A stretch of 64,000 bases of DNA from contig NZ_PSZE01000035.1 in assembly GCF_002933465.1 (NCBI RefSeq), positions 1-64,000 on the forward strand, given 5' to 3'. The number at the start of each line of letters is the position of its first letter. The first letter of the stretch is position 1. The position numbers and the translations under genes are program-made. The notes under the pieces are model-generated. The model worked only from the letters and a program-made list of their open reading frames with translations, did no database searches and was not told where the DNA came from. This document shows positions 20,273 through 28,632 of the stretch, piece by piece. Origin of the DNA: Nocardia nova. Its GTDB lineage: Bacteria; Actinomycetota; Actinomycetes; Mycobacteriales; Mycobacteriaceae.

Positions 20273-20290
20273 ACGGTACGGGCGTACCGT
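20273..20290. promoter_or_regulatory. 18-bp palindromic operator covering the esterase -10 box
   Basis: ACGGTACG-GG-CGTACCGT is a perfect inverted repeat with 8-bp arms, 7 nt upstream of the esterase GTG. Read on the minus strand, the proximal arm contains TACCGT (20278-20273), a good -10 box for a leaderless message. A repressor bound here would block polymerase directly. The symmetry fits TetR-family operators; no tetR gene is adjacent, so the regulator is unknown. Confidence 0.7.
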
Positions 20291-20455
20291 TGCGCGGGCA
20301 ACGACGTTGTCCGCACGGTGACACCCCCGAGACCGGTTCGAGGCGGACCCGACGCGGCACCGATCGTTTCCGTGACCTTCACGACCGCTTCGACACCCGG
20401 TGTCGTGATCTGCCGAAGCACCTTTGTGCCCGCGGCGGTGTGCCATCGTTGAGGC

Positions 20456-21919
20456 ATGCGATCGTCGCGATCAACGAGGTCCGATCTGCCGGGTGCCAAC
20501 GCGGGGAGCCCACCGAGATCCGAGCGGCACGGACGTCTGATCGTCGTGGTGGCCGCGCTGCTGGCGGTGGCCCTGGTGGCGGCCTGCTCGAGTTCCCAGA
20601 AGACGACCGTCACGCCGCGCCCCGCGCCGGTCACCGGCGACTGGAACGGGGTGCTGCCGGTGCCGGGTCCGCAGCTGCCGATCGGAGTGACATTCACCGA
20701 AAACGGTGGCAGCGTGACCGTTCCGGCGCAGGGCATCTACGATCTCCCGCTCGAACAGGTCGACGTCGCGCCGAACGCCGTCGCCTTCACGATTCCCGGG
20801 TTGCCGGGCGACCCGCATTTCCACGGCCGCTACGACCGTTCCGCGGACGCCGTCACCGGCACCTTCACCCAGTCCGGGCAGGATCTGGCACTGACCATGC
20901 ATCGCGGGAAGGTGCCCACTCCGCCGCGTCCGCAGGAACCCCAGCCGCCGTGGCCCTACACATCCGAGGACGTCAGCTACCGCAGCGACGACATCACCAT
21001 CGCCGGGACGCTCACCCGGCCGCGCGGGCGGGGACCGTTTCCGGCGGTCGTCCTGGTGACCGGCAGCGGACCCCAGGATCGCAACGAGGAGATCGCCGGG
21101 CACAAACCGTTCCTGCTGCTCGCCGATACGCTCACCCGCGCCGGATACGCCGTCCTGCGCACCGACGACCGAGGCGTGGGTGGCACCGGCGGGCAACTCG
21201 ACACCTGCAGCTACACCGACCTGACCGACGACATCATGGCCGGACTGGGCTATCTGCGCAGCCGTCCCGATATCGACGGCAACCACATCGGCCTGCTCGG
21301 CCACAGCGAGGGCGGCTATCTCGCACCGCTGGCCGCCACCCGCCCCGACAGCCGGCTCGCCTTCGTGATCATGATGGCCGGACCCGCCGTCTCCGGCTCG
21401 GAGGTGCTGCTCGCGCAGAACGACCTGCTGCTGCGCAGCGAGCACGCCGACGCCGACGCCATCCGCAAGCAGGTCGGCTACATCACCACCCTGACCACGT
21501 TGATCCGCACCGGCGACGACGAACACATCCGCCGTTTCGCCACCGAACACAACGACTCCCTGCCACCCGAGCAGCGGCAGCCGCAATCGGCGATCGATCA
21601 GTTGACCACCCCGTATTTCCAGGCCCTGGTCGACTACGACCCGGCACCGGCCCTGCAGGCACTGCGTATTCCGGTGCTGGCTTTCTACGGAACCAAGGAC
21701 ATGCAGGTTCCGGCCGCCCAGAGCGCCCCGGCCGCGCGGGCCGATCTCGCGGGCAACCCGAATGCCGACATCCACGTGTTCGACGGGCTCAACCATCTGA
21801 TGCAGCCCGCCGATACCGGCAGCCCGAGGGAATACCCGACCATCGAAACCACGATCGCACCCGAGGTGCTGAGCTACATCACCACCTGGCTCGGCACATA
21901 CGTCACCCCCGTGCCCTGA
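20456..21919 (+). CDS. Lipoprotein alpha/beta-hydrolase
   Basis: A 487-residue exported lipoprotein hydrolase. After a basic n-region there is a hydrophobic segment (LIVVVAALLAVALVAACSS) ending in a lipobox VAAC, so the mature protein is anchored by a lipidated Cys. Residues about 60-165 form a beta-rich domain of unknown role. The alpha/beta-hydrolase domain follows, with VTGSGPQDRNEEIAGHKPF (a typical opening of this class), the nucleophile elbow GHSEGG, an Asp in AFYGTKDMQVP and a His in FDGLNHLMQP, giving a complete triad. The substrate is unknown; similar proteins are annotated as prolyl oligopeptidase-like or dienelactone-hydrolase-like esterases. It is divergent from the esterase gene 190 bp away. 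The ATG lacks a good ribosome site, so its exact start is less sure. Confidence 0.87.
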   Translation: MRSSRSTRSDLPGANAGSPPRSERHGRLIVVVAALLAVALVAACSSSQKTTVTPRPAPVTGDWNGVLPVPGPQLPIGVTFTENGGSVTVPAQGIYDLPLEQVDVAPNAVAFTIPGLPGDPHFHGRYDRSADAVTGTFTQSGQDLALTMHRGKVPTPPRPQEPQPPWPYTSEDVSYRSDDITIAGTLTRPRGRGPFPAVVLVTGSGPQDRNEEIAGHKPFLLLADTLTRAGYAVLRTDDRGVGGTGGQLDTCSYTDLTDDIMAGLGYLRSRPDIDGNHIGLLGHSEGGYLAPLAATRPDSRLAFVIMMAGPAVSGSEVLLAQNDLLLRSEHADADAIRKQVGYITTLTTLIRTGDDEHIRRFATEHNDSLPPEQRQPQSAIDQLTTPYFQALVDYDPAPALQALRIPVLAFYGTKDMQVPAAQSAPAARADLAGNPNADIHVFDGLNHLMQPADTGSPREYPTIETTIAPEVLSYITTWLGTYVTPVP

Positions 21920-21958
21920 CGGGTAGCGGCGCGCAGGGTGACTTGACACAGTGAGAGG

Positions 21959-22576
21959 GTGGGAATCTACAGCGAGCGGGTGCTGCCGCGGTTGATGGAT
22001 CGGGTCTGCGGAGTGCCGGCCAACGATCGGCTGCGCCGCCGGGTGTGCGAGGGGTTGCGTGGCCGGGTGGTGGAGATCGGATTCGGCTCGGGTCGCAATG
22101 TGCCGTTCTATCCCGCCGGGGTGAGTCACGTCAGTGCCGTGGAGCCGGCGGATCTGGGATGGCGGCTGGCGGCGGCGCGGGTCGCGGACTCGCCGGTGCC
22201 GGTGGAGCGGGCCGGCCTGGACGGACAGTCGTTGCCGTTCGCGGACAACAGTTTCGACAGCGCGCTGTCGACGTGGACGCTGTGCACGATTCCCGATATC
22301 GCCGTCGCGCTGCGGGAGGTGCGGCGAGTTCTGCTGCCCGGCGGCACCTTTCATTTCCTCGAGCACGGGCTGGCGCCGGATGCGAACGTGCGCGCCTGGC
22401 AGCATCGGCTCGATCCGGTTCAGCAGGTGATCGCCGGTGGATGCCACCTCAATCGCGATATCCGCGGATTACTGGACGAGGCCGGATTCGAGATCATCGA
22501 ACTGGACCGGTTCTACGATTCTCCGGCACCGAAAACCTTCGCCGCCCTGTCGCTGGGTGTCGCGGTCTCGCGCTGA
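21959..22576 (+). CDS. Class I SAM-dependent methyltransferase
   Basis: A 205-residue methyltransferase of the Methyltransf_11 (UbiE-like) type. Motif I is VVEIGFGSGRNVPFY, the acidic strand is VSAVEPADLGWRL, motif post-I is LPFADNSFDSALSTWTLC, and VLLPGGTFHFLEHG is motif III. These are complete, so the protein should be active; the acceptor is unknown. Related mycobacterial proteins are annotated as phospholipid or quinone methyltransferase-like. The GTG at 21959 has GAGAGG immediately upstream (spacing about 4), which fixes the start. It lies 39 bp after the lipoprotein hydrolase gene and may be cotranscribed with it. Confidence 0.88.
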   Translation: MGIYSERVLPRLMDRVCGVPANDRLRRRVCEGLRGRVVEIGFGSGRNVPFYPAGVSHVSAVEPADLGWRLAAARVADSPVPVERAGLDGQSLPFADNSFDSALSTWTLCTIPDIAVALREVRRVLLPGGTFHFLEHGLAPDANVRAWQHRLDPVQQVIAGGCHLNRDIRGLLDEAGFEIIELDRFYDSPAPKTFAALSLGVAVSR

Positions 22577-22639
22577 CACCAGTGGATTCGATCGCGGAAA
22601 AGGCCGGCGGACGAAGCGAATTCGGCCGCCGGGCGCACA

Positions 22640-22951
22640 CTACCGCTGTTCGCCGTTCGCCGCGGGCCAGCCACCGTAGTGCACGGTCAGCCACTCCAGG
22701 TAGTGACCGCTGGGGTCGAGGACATAGATTCCGCGACCGCCGTCGTTGTGGTTGATCTCGCCTTCCCGGCTCTGCCGCGGATCGGCCCTGAACCTCAGGC
22801 CTCGATCCCGGATCTTCGCGTAGGCCGCGTCGAATTCGGGTTCGGAGACCAGCAGGGCGTAATGCTGCGGCTGAATCTCGGTGATATGCGGCGGGACCGG
22901 AGCGAAATCGAAGGTGACTCCGTTGTGCACGGTGACCGGAATGAACGACCC
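22640..22951 (-). pseudogene. N-terminally truncated VOC/glyoxalase-family gene
   Basis: The frame encodes the C-terminal two thirds of a vicinal-oxygen-chelate protein: SFIPVTV...GVTFDFA, then IQPQHYALLVSEPEFDAAY, INHNDGGRGIYVLDPSGHYLEWLT. A His in QHYAL and the Glu in LEWLT, two of the three metal ligands, are present. The first ligand and about 40 N-terminal residues are missing. Homology begins at 22951, directly next to the rarD stop at 22953-22955, so the start of the gene was lost where the two genes join. A GTG at 22930 could initiate a 96-residue product, but it would lack one half of the metal site. I treat it as a pseudogene; expression of a stable fragment cannot be excluded. Confidence 0.7.
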
Positions 22952-22952
22952 A

Positions 22953-23921
22953 TTAACCCAGCGCGTCCCGCCGTGCCAAGCGCCGGGATCGGTGCAGAGC
23001 GTCGGCGGTGAATACCGCCAGCGCCGTCCAGATCAGTCCGAATCCGATCCAGCGCGAGGCCGGCATCGGCTCGTGCCCCACCAGCACACCCCACGCCAAT
23101 TGCAGTGCGGGAGTGAGATATTGCAGAATCCCCATGGTCGACAGCGGCACGCGCGACGCGGCGAAGGCGAACAGCAACAGCGGGATCAGCGTCACCGGGC
23201 CGGTGGCGACCAGCAAGGCGGTGTGCCCCGCACCGTGCCCGAACTCGGCGTCCCCGCGCACGCCCAGAGCGACGACGACCGCCAGCGCGAACGGCGCGGA
23301 CACCACGCCCTCGGCGGCGACGCTGCGCATCGGGTCGAGCCGGATCACCTTCTTCACCAGACCGTAGGTGGCGAAGGAACAGGCCAGCACGAGCGCGATC
23401 ACCGGCGGCTTGCCGTAGTCGACGGTCAGCACCACCACCGCGGCGCCGCCGAGCCCGAGCGCCACCCACTGCGGCCACGCCAGCCGCTCCCGGAACAGCA
23501 CCACCCCGAACAGGACCGTGACCAGCGGGTTGATGAAATAGCCGAGCGCGCATTCCACCACGTGCCCCGACGTCACGCCGTAGACGTAGGTCCCCCAGTT
23601 GATCGAGATCGCCGCCGCGGCCACCGCCGCCAGCCGCCAGGTCCGGCCGTCGATCGCCCCCAGTTCGCGCAACCGCCCGGCCGCCAGCAGTAACACCAGC
23701 ACCACGACCAGGGTCCACAGAATCCGCTGCGCCAGGATCTCCACCGGCCCCGCGAATCCGAGCAAACCGAAGAAGGCGGGGAACATTCCCCAGATCAGAT
23801 ACGCTCCCGCGCCGACCGCCGCGCCGCCACCGGCCAGCGAGCGCCCCCACCGACCTCGGCCCCCCGCACCGGTCGTCTCCTCCACGTCGTTCACCGATCC
23901 ACGCACCTGCACCAGCCGCAC
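22953..23921 (-). CDS. rarD: EamA-family transporter RarD
   Basis: A 322-residue inner-membrane protein of the drug/metabolite transporter superfamily, with about ten hydrophobic helices. RarD features are GAYLIWGMFPAFFGLLGFAGPVEILAQRILWTLV at the first repeat, ISINWGTYVYGVTSGHVVECALGYFINPLVTVLFGVVLFRERL, and LQYLTPALQLAWGVLVGHE near the C-terminus. Substrate is unknown in this subfamily. The GTG at 23921 has CGGAAG 4 nt before it. A second GTG at 23894 is also possible and would shorten the cytoplasmic N-terminus. The gene stops one base before the remnant of the VOC gene. Confidence 0.9.
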   Translation of the reverse strand: MRLVQVRGSVNDVEETTGAGGRGRWGRSLAGGGAAVGAGAYLIWGMFPAFFGLLGFAGPVEILAQRILWTLVVVLVLLLAAGRLRELGAIDGRTWRLAAVAAAAISINWGTYVYGVTSGHVVECALGYFINPLVTVLFGVVLFRERLAWPQWVALGLGGAAVVVLTVDYGKPPVIALVLACSFATYGLVKKVIRLDPMRSVAAEGVVSAPFALAVVVALGVRGDAEFGHGAGHTALLVATGPVTLIPLLLFAFAASRVPLSTMGILQYLTPALQLAWGVLVGHEPMPASRWIGFGLIWTALAVFTADALHRSRRLARRDALG

Positions 23922-24016
23922 GCTACTTCCGTCCGGTAACGCCTGTCGAGCGGGTTTCGGACCGCGCGCTCATTCGTCGGCACGACCGCAGACCGACGCG
24001 GTCACGGGTGCTCGAC

Positions 24017-24037
24017 GGCCGCCGGCCCACGGCGGCC
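24017..24037. terminator. Short hairpin downstream of the phzF-like gene
   Basis: GGCCGCC-GGCCCAC-GGCGGCC is a perfect 7-bp stem with a 7-nt loop, 27 bp beyond the stop of the phzF-like gene on the minus strand. It could end that transcript. The stem is short and the region is very GC-rich, so chance is possible. Confidence 0.35.
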
Positions 24038-24063
24038 CGATCCGGCGCACGGAGCGGATTCGT

Positions 24064-24903
24064 TCAGGGCGAGGTCGGCAGAATTTCCGCCCGCGGGAGT
24101 CGGACCACCCCGTCGAGGTAGCGGTGGCAGCGGCCGGTGAGCAGCACGCGCGAGCCGCTGACCGTGCAGCGCAGACGGCCGGTGCGGGCGGAGAGCTGGC
24201 GGGCCGATAGATCGCCGCGGCCCAGATCGCGGGCCCACAGCGGTGCCAGCTGGGCGTGCGCGGAGCCGGTGACCGGATCCTCGTCGACACCGACGCCGGG
24301 GGCGAAGAAGCGCGAAACGAAATCCGTGTGGTCACCGGGTGCGGTGAGGATCACCCCGCGGCGCAGCACCGGGAAGGCGGCGAAATTCGGGCGGGCGCGA
24401 ATCACTTCCGCTTCGGTGGCGACCACGACCACCTCGTCCTGGCCGGTCAGCACGCGCAGCGGCCGCACCCCGAGGGCCGCGATCAGATCAGGGTTCGGGA
24501 CGGTATCCACGGATTCCACGAGCGGCAGATCGAGTTCGAGCTCGTCGCCGCTGCGGCTTACCCCGAGCCAGCCACTGCGGGTGTAGAAGTGCAACTGGCC
24601 GGCGGTGGGATGCATATCGTCGAAGATCTGCGCCGCGGTGGCGAGGGTGGCGTGCCCGCACAGGTCGACCTCGGTGGCCGGAGTGAACCAGCGCAGCCAG
24701 AACGCCGGGCCGTCGCCGGGCGGCAATCCGGCCTCCACCGGCAGCGCCGAGGTATAGAAGGCCGTTTCCGACAGCCGGTTCTCCTCGGCCAGTCGCTGCA
24801 GCAGCTCGTCGGGCAACCAGCCGAACAACGGCATCACCGCCGCCGGATTACCCGTGAAGGGCGCATCCGCGAACGCATCGATCTGATGCAGCAGGACCTC
24901 CAT
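24064..24903 (-). CDS. PhzF-family isomerase
   Basis: A 279-residue PhzF-like protein with the diaminopimelate-epimerase fold. The N-terminal QIDAFADAPFTGNPAAVMPL is the family signature, with LAEENRLSETAFY carrying the conserved catalytic Glu. RWFTPATEVDLCGHATLATA and GVDEDPVTGSAHAQLAPLW are the other conserved segments. PhzF itself isomerises 2,3-dihydro-3-hydroxyanthranilate in phenazine synthesis, but no other phz gene is near, so this is more likely an isomerase of unknown substrate. The ATG at 24903 is chosen because homology begins there and TACCTT lies 7 nt upstream as a -10 box. A longer frame starts at 24945 without support. Confidence 0.9.
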   Translation of the reverse strand: MEVLLHQIDAFADAPFTGNPAAVMPLFGWLPDELLQRLAEENRLSETAFYTSALPVEAGLPPGDGPAFWLRWFTPATEVDLCGHATLATAAQIFDDMHPTAGQLHFYTRSGWLGVSRSGDELELDLPLVESVDTVPNPDLIAALGVRPLRVLTGQDEVVVVATEAEVIRARPNFAAFPVLRRGVILTAPGDHTDFVSRFFAPGVGVDEDPVTGSAHAQLAPLWARDLGRGDLSARQLSARTGRLRCTVSGSRVLLTGRCHRYLDGVVRLPRAEILPTSP

Positions 24904-24910
24904 ACTGCCG

Positions 24911-24916
24911 AAGGTA
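24911..24916 (-). promoter_or_regulatory. -10 box (TACCTT) for leaderless phzF-like gene
   Basis: On the minus strand TACCTT ends 7 nt before the ATG at 24903. No Shine-Dalgarno sequence is present, so the mRNA is probably leaderless. Confidence 0.45.
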
Positions 24917-24996
24917 CCCGCGTTGCGAATCGATGCGTGGCACAAGGACGTTCACGGCGCGCCATACCATGCGACCAGTTGACGCGCCGTCGCGGC

Positions 24997-27444
24997 TCAG
25001 TCCTTGCGCCCCAGCGACTTCCGGCCCGGCGAGTCCGGGAACAGGTGCCGCTGTTCACCGGTCACCGTCGCGGTGATCCACCACGCCACCTCCACCAGCA
25101 CGATGCCGACCGCGCCGCAGGCGAACGCCACCCCGGTCAGCTCGGCGTTCGACGGGTCGAGTTTGAAGAAGTGGCGGGTGAACGGCACCGTGAACAGGAT
25201 CAGATAACCGGCGACCGAACCGGCGATCAGCAGGATCTTCCACCAGTTCCACGGCCGCGCGACGATCGCCAGCACCCACACCGCGATCACCAGCAGCGTG
25301 ATCAGCGCCGTCGTGCCGATCTGCACCTCGCGCGCCTCGGTCGGCAGGCTCTGGTCCGCGCTCCAATAGGCGATCAGGTAGGCGATGAAGGTCATCACCC
25401 CGATCACCGTGCCGGAGGGTATCGCCAGCCGCAGCACTCGCGGCACGAAACCTGTTCGCGCCCTTTCGTTGTTGGGAGCCAGCGACAGGATGAAGGCAGG
25501 AATGCCGATGGTGAACCAGGCGGCGATGGTGACGTGCCGCGGTAGGAACGGATACGACAGCGGGGCGTAATCGAAGATCTGCGATCCGATGCCGGCCACT
25601 CCCACGAGGAAGGCCAGCAGAACCGAGTACACCGTCTTGGTGAGGAACAGATTCGAGACTCGCTCGATATTGCCGATCACCCGCCGGCCCTCCCCCACCA
25701 CATACGGCAGGGTGGCGAAACGGTTGTCCAGCAAGACGATCTGCGCGACCGCGCGGGTGGCCGGACTGCCCGATCCCATCGCGACACCGATATCGGCATC
25801 CTTGAGCGCCAGGACGTCGTTGACGCCGTCGCCGGTCATCGCGACGGTGTGCCCGCGCGACTGCAACGCTCCCACCATCGCCCGCTTCTGATCCGGGCGC
25901 ACCCGGCCGAAGGTGGTTTCGCGGTCCAGCACATCGGCCAATTCGGCCTGGGCGGTGGGCAATCGGCGCGCGTCGACGGCATGGTCACCGCCGGGCAGGC
26001 CGAGAGAGGAGGCCACCGCGCCCACCGACACCGCGTTGTCGCCGGAGATCACCTTGATCGCGACATCCTGGCCGGCAAAGTAATCCAGCGTTTCGCGCGC
26101 GTCCGGGCGAACCTTCTGTTCCAGCACCACCAGCGCCTGCGGCGTCACCGTGCCCGGCGCGTCCGGGTCGTCGACGGGCCGATCCGAGGACGCCAGCAGC
26201 AGCACCCGCAGCCCCCGCGCGCCGATGTCCTGCGCGGTGGCGGCGATGCCGGAATCCGGGTCGAGTAGCACGTCCGGCGCTCCGAGCAGCCAGTTCCCGT
26301 GCTCGCCGTAGGAGATGCCGCTCCACTTCTTGGCCGAGCTGAACGGGGCGACCGCGGTGGACGACCAGCCCGGATCCTCGGTCACGGCCTCGGCGATGGC
26401 GAGCACGCTGGCGTTGGGACGCGGATCGTCGTGGGCGAGCGCGGCCAGCACCGAGCGCAACCGCTCTTCCCGCACATCACCGACGACCCGCAGTTGCGAC
26501 AGCCGCATCCCGTTCTCGGTGAGGGTGCCGGTCTTGTCCGCGCACACCACGTCCACCCGGGCCAGGCCCTCGATCGCGGGCAGCTCCTGGACCAGGCATC
26601 TGCGCTGGCCGAGCCGCACCACACCGACCGCGAACGCGATCGAAGTCATCAGCACCAGGCCCTCCGGCACCATCGGGACCAGCGCGGCGACCATACCGTT
26701 CAGCGCGTGCCGCCAGCTCTGATGGCTGGAGAACAGCTGGTTGTAGATCGTGACCAGGCCGGCCGGAATCAGCAGGTAGGTGATGACCTTCAGGATGGTG
26801 TCGATACCGCTGCGCAGCTCCGAATCGACCAGCGTGAACTTCGATGCCTCGTGCGCCAGCTGCGCGGCATAGGCGTCCTTGCCGACCTTGGTCGCTCGGT
26901 AGGCGCCCGATCCGGCCACCACGTAACTGCCGGACATCACCTTCGCACCGACCGACTTGTCGATCGGGTCGGCCTCACCGGTGAGCAGCGATTCGTCGAC
27001 CTCGAGCAGTTCGCATTCGACGACCTCGCCGTCGACCACGATCTGGTCACCGGGCCCCAGCTCGATCAGATCGTCGAGCACCACATCCTTCGGGCCGACT
27101 TCGGTGGCGGCACCGTCGCGGCGCACCACCGGTTTGGCCTGGCCGACGATGGCGAGTTTGTCCAGGGTCTGCTTGGCGCGCAGCTCCTGCACGACGCCGA
27201 CCACGCTGTTGGCCACGATCAGCAGGCCGAACATGCCGTCGATGATCGATCCGGTGGCCAGGACCAGCACGAAAAGGACGCCGAGGATGGCGTTGATCCG
27301 GGTGAACACATTGGCCCGGACGATGTCGGCAACCGATCGGCTCGCCCGATCCGGCACATCGTTGGTCTGCCCGTCACGAACGCGCTGCGCGACCTCGGCC
27401 GCGGTCAGGCCCGGTGCGCGCGCTTGCTGCTCGGTGATCGACAT
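24997..27444 (-). CDS. ctpE: CtpE-like cation-translocating P-type ATPase
   Basis: An 815-residue P-type ATPase. The phosphorylated Asp303 is in CADKTGTLTE; the TGEADP actuator loop is near residues 155-160; PMVPEGL (257-263) is the helix-4 motif; TGDGVNDVLALKDADIGVAMG is the hinge. About ten membrane helices are predicted. The PEGL motif and lack of N-terminal metal-binding domains place it with mycobacterial CtpE, shown to take up Ca2+, rather than with copper or cadmium pumps. The cytoplasmic N-domain between residues 310 and 510 is short, as in CtpE. The ATG at 27444 is selected over an upstream frame because a TAGGCT box ends 7 nt before it. Cation specificity is inferred from family resemblance. 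Confidence 0.9.
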   Translation of the reverse strand: MSITEQQARAPGLTAAEVAQRVRDGQTNDVPDRASRSVADIVRANVFTRINAILGVLFVLVLATGSIIDGMFGLLIVANSVVGVVQELRAKQTLDKLAIVGQAKPVVRRDGAATEVGPKDVVLDDLIELGPGDQIVVDGEVVECELLEVDESLLTGEADPIDKSVGAKVMSGSYVVAGSGAYRATKVGKDAYAAQLAHEASKFTLVDSELRSGIDTILKVITYLLIPAGLVTIYNQLFSSHQSWRHALNGMVAALVPMVPEGLVLMTSIAFAVGVVRLGQRRCLVQELPAIEGLARVDVVCADKTGTLTENGMRLSQLRVVGDVREERLRSVLAALAHDDPRPNASVLAIAEAVTEDPGWSSTAVAPFSSAKKWSGISYGEHGNWLLGAPDVLLDPDSGIAATAQDIGARGLRVLLLASSDRPVDDPDAPGTVTPQALVVLEQKVRPDARETLDYFAGQDVAIKVISGDNAVSVGAVASSLGLPGGDHAVDARRLPTAQAELADVLDRETTFGRVRPDQKRAMVGALQSRGHTVAMTGDGVNDVLALKDADIGVAMGSGSPATRAVAQIVLLDNRFATLPYVVGEGRRVIGNIERVSNLFLTKTVYSVLLAFLVGVAGIGSQIFDYAPLSYPFLPRHVTIAAWFTIGIPAFILSLAPNNERARTGFVPRVLRLAIPSGTVIGVMTFIAYLIAYWSADQSLPTEAREVQIGTTALITLLVIAVWVLAIVARPWNWWKILLIAGSVAGYLILFTVPFTRHFFKLDPSNAELTGVAFACGAVGIVLVEVAWWITATVTGEQRHLFPDSPGRKSLGRKD

Positions 27445-27451
27445 GTCCGAC

Positions 27452-27457
27452 AGCCTA
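27452..27457 (-). promoter_or_regulatory. -10 box (TAGGCT) for leaderless ctpE-like gene
   Basis: TAGGCT on the minus strand ends 7 nt before the ATG at 27444, without a Shine-Dalgarno sequence. Confidence 0.45.
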
Positions 27458-27511
27458 GAGGGTTTCCGGCGAATCGGACGGCAACCCGGTCCCGAGCCCA
27501 CAGGCGGGCAA

Positions 27512-27901
27512 TCATCCGGCATCCGGCCGAACGCGCGGTGCGATCCGGCCATCGACGACGCGGCGGGTGAGCGCGACCAGATCGTCGCCGCGCAGCCGTG
27601 GATATCCGTGCAGCAGCGCGACCCACTGCGGCGGAATCGCCGACGCGCCCCAGCGGGACCGCCGGGTGGTGCAGCGCCCCGTGTTCGGCCGCCGCGAGCG
27701 CGATACCCACCGCCTCGCGGTGTCGTCGGTCCACTCCCCCGGTTCCCACCGCAGTGAGCCGCCGCCGCGCATCACGATCACCGAATCCGGTGCCGGATGG
27801 GTGAATTCGTATCCGGCGCCCAGTGCGTCACCGGCGGCTGTCCCCCAGTAGCACCCCCTGCGCCCTGTCCCGCTGCCCTGCGTCTCGATCCACCGGCACA
27901 T
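27512..27901 (-). pseudogene. Collapsed ADP-ribosylglycohydrolase (DraG-type) gene
   Basis: The first 60 codons encode a clear DraG-type N-terminus: RGCYWGTAAGDALGAGYEF and RWEPGEWTDDTA, with the TDD metal ligands. The frame then shifts: the expected continuation EAVGIALAAAEHG is in another frame at about 27716-27675. The original frame resumes near 27640 with AIPPQWVALLHGYPRLRGDDLVAL, which resembles the C-terminal end of the same family. A normal member has about 300 residues; here at least 150 central residues are missing and the rest is frameshifted. It is a decayed gene left by an internal deletion. The fragment's chemistry (removal of ADP-ribose from proteins) is therefore lost here. 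Confidence 0.75.
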
Positions 27902-27960
27902 CCTCTCCCCTCGCCCGCTGCCTCGATTATGCCGCGCGGAACCGACAGCGCCGGACGGGC

Positions 27961-28620
27961 TCAGTGGTCCGGAATCGGGCCGTCGTCGGGTCCCGGCGCC
28001 ACGACGTCGACGTGTTCGGGCAGCAGCGGCAACACCGCGAACGCGCCCGCGGAGGCATCCGGTGGCAGCGCCTGCACACTGCGAATCCCGGTGCGGGAGG
28101 CCAGACCTCGCAGCTGGGCGAGGGTGCCGCGGACCACGAGGTTCACCGCGCAGGCGCAGCCGGAGTGCAGGCGCGCGGCCAGCACCGCCGCGAGACGCCG
28201 GGAGCGGTCGTCGTCGGCCTGCACGTGATCCATCGCACCGGCAGCCGCCGCCTGCGCGGACCGCAGCGCGGCGGTCCCGGCCGGGACCGGCACCGTGATC
28301 ACCGGGCTGTCCACGCGGTCGATCGGAACGTGGTAGAGCACCTGCGAAATACGCAGTGCCGCACCGATATCGATGACAGCATCGGCGCTCAGGCCGGTGC
28401 TCGAGACCACCAGCGCCCAGCGGGGAGCGGTATCGACGCCGGACAGCGATTCGTGCGCGCGCTCGAGATAGTCGGCGACGCGTTCACCGGAGTCCGGCCC
28501 GAGCCGGTCGGTGCCGAGGACCGACGCGCGCGGCGGCCGCGCCCAGCCCGCGACGACCACGGCGATCAGCAGCACCACCACGACCGCGAAACCGATTGCG
28601 GGGCGCCACTTCTCACTCAC
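27961..28620 (-). CDS. Conserved membrane-anchored protein of unknown function
   Basis: A 219-residue protein with one N-terminal membrane helix (PAIGFAVVVVLLIAVVVAGW) followed by an extracytoplasmic domain of about 190 residues. I do not recognise a named domain. The domain has an LSGVDTAPRWALVVSSTGLSADA segment, YHVPIDRVDSPVITVPVP, and a hydrophobic Cys-Ala-Cys stretch HSGCACAVNLVVRG that could form a disulfide. The C-terminus ends in acidic DDGPIPDH. It lies directly downstream of rluD on the same strand and is probably the last gene of the lspA-rluD operon. A GTG at 28620 giving MSEKWRP is preferred; a GTG at 28629 is nine bases upstream. Confidence 0.75.
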   Translation of the reverse strand: MSEKWRPAIGFAVVVVLLIAVVVAGWARPPRASVLGTDRLGPDSGERVADYLERAHESLSGVDTAPRWALVVSSTGLSADAVIDIGAALRISQVLYHVPIDRVDSPVITVPVPAGTAALRSAQAAAAGAMDHVQADDDRSRRLAAVLAARLHSGCACAVNLVVRGTLAQLRGLASRTGIRSVQALPPDASAGAFAVLPLLPEHVDVVAPGPDDGPIPDH

Positions 28621-28632
28621 CGGCCGCACCCG

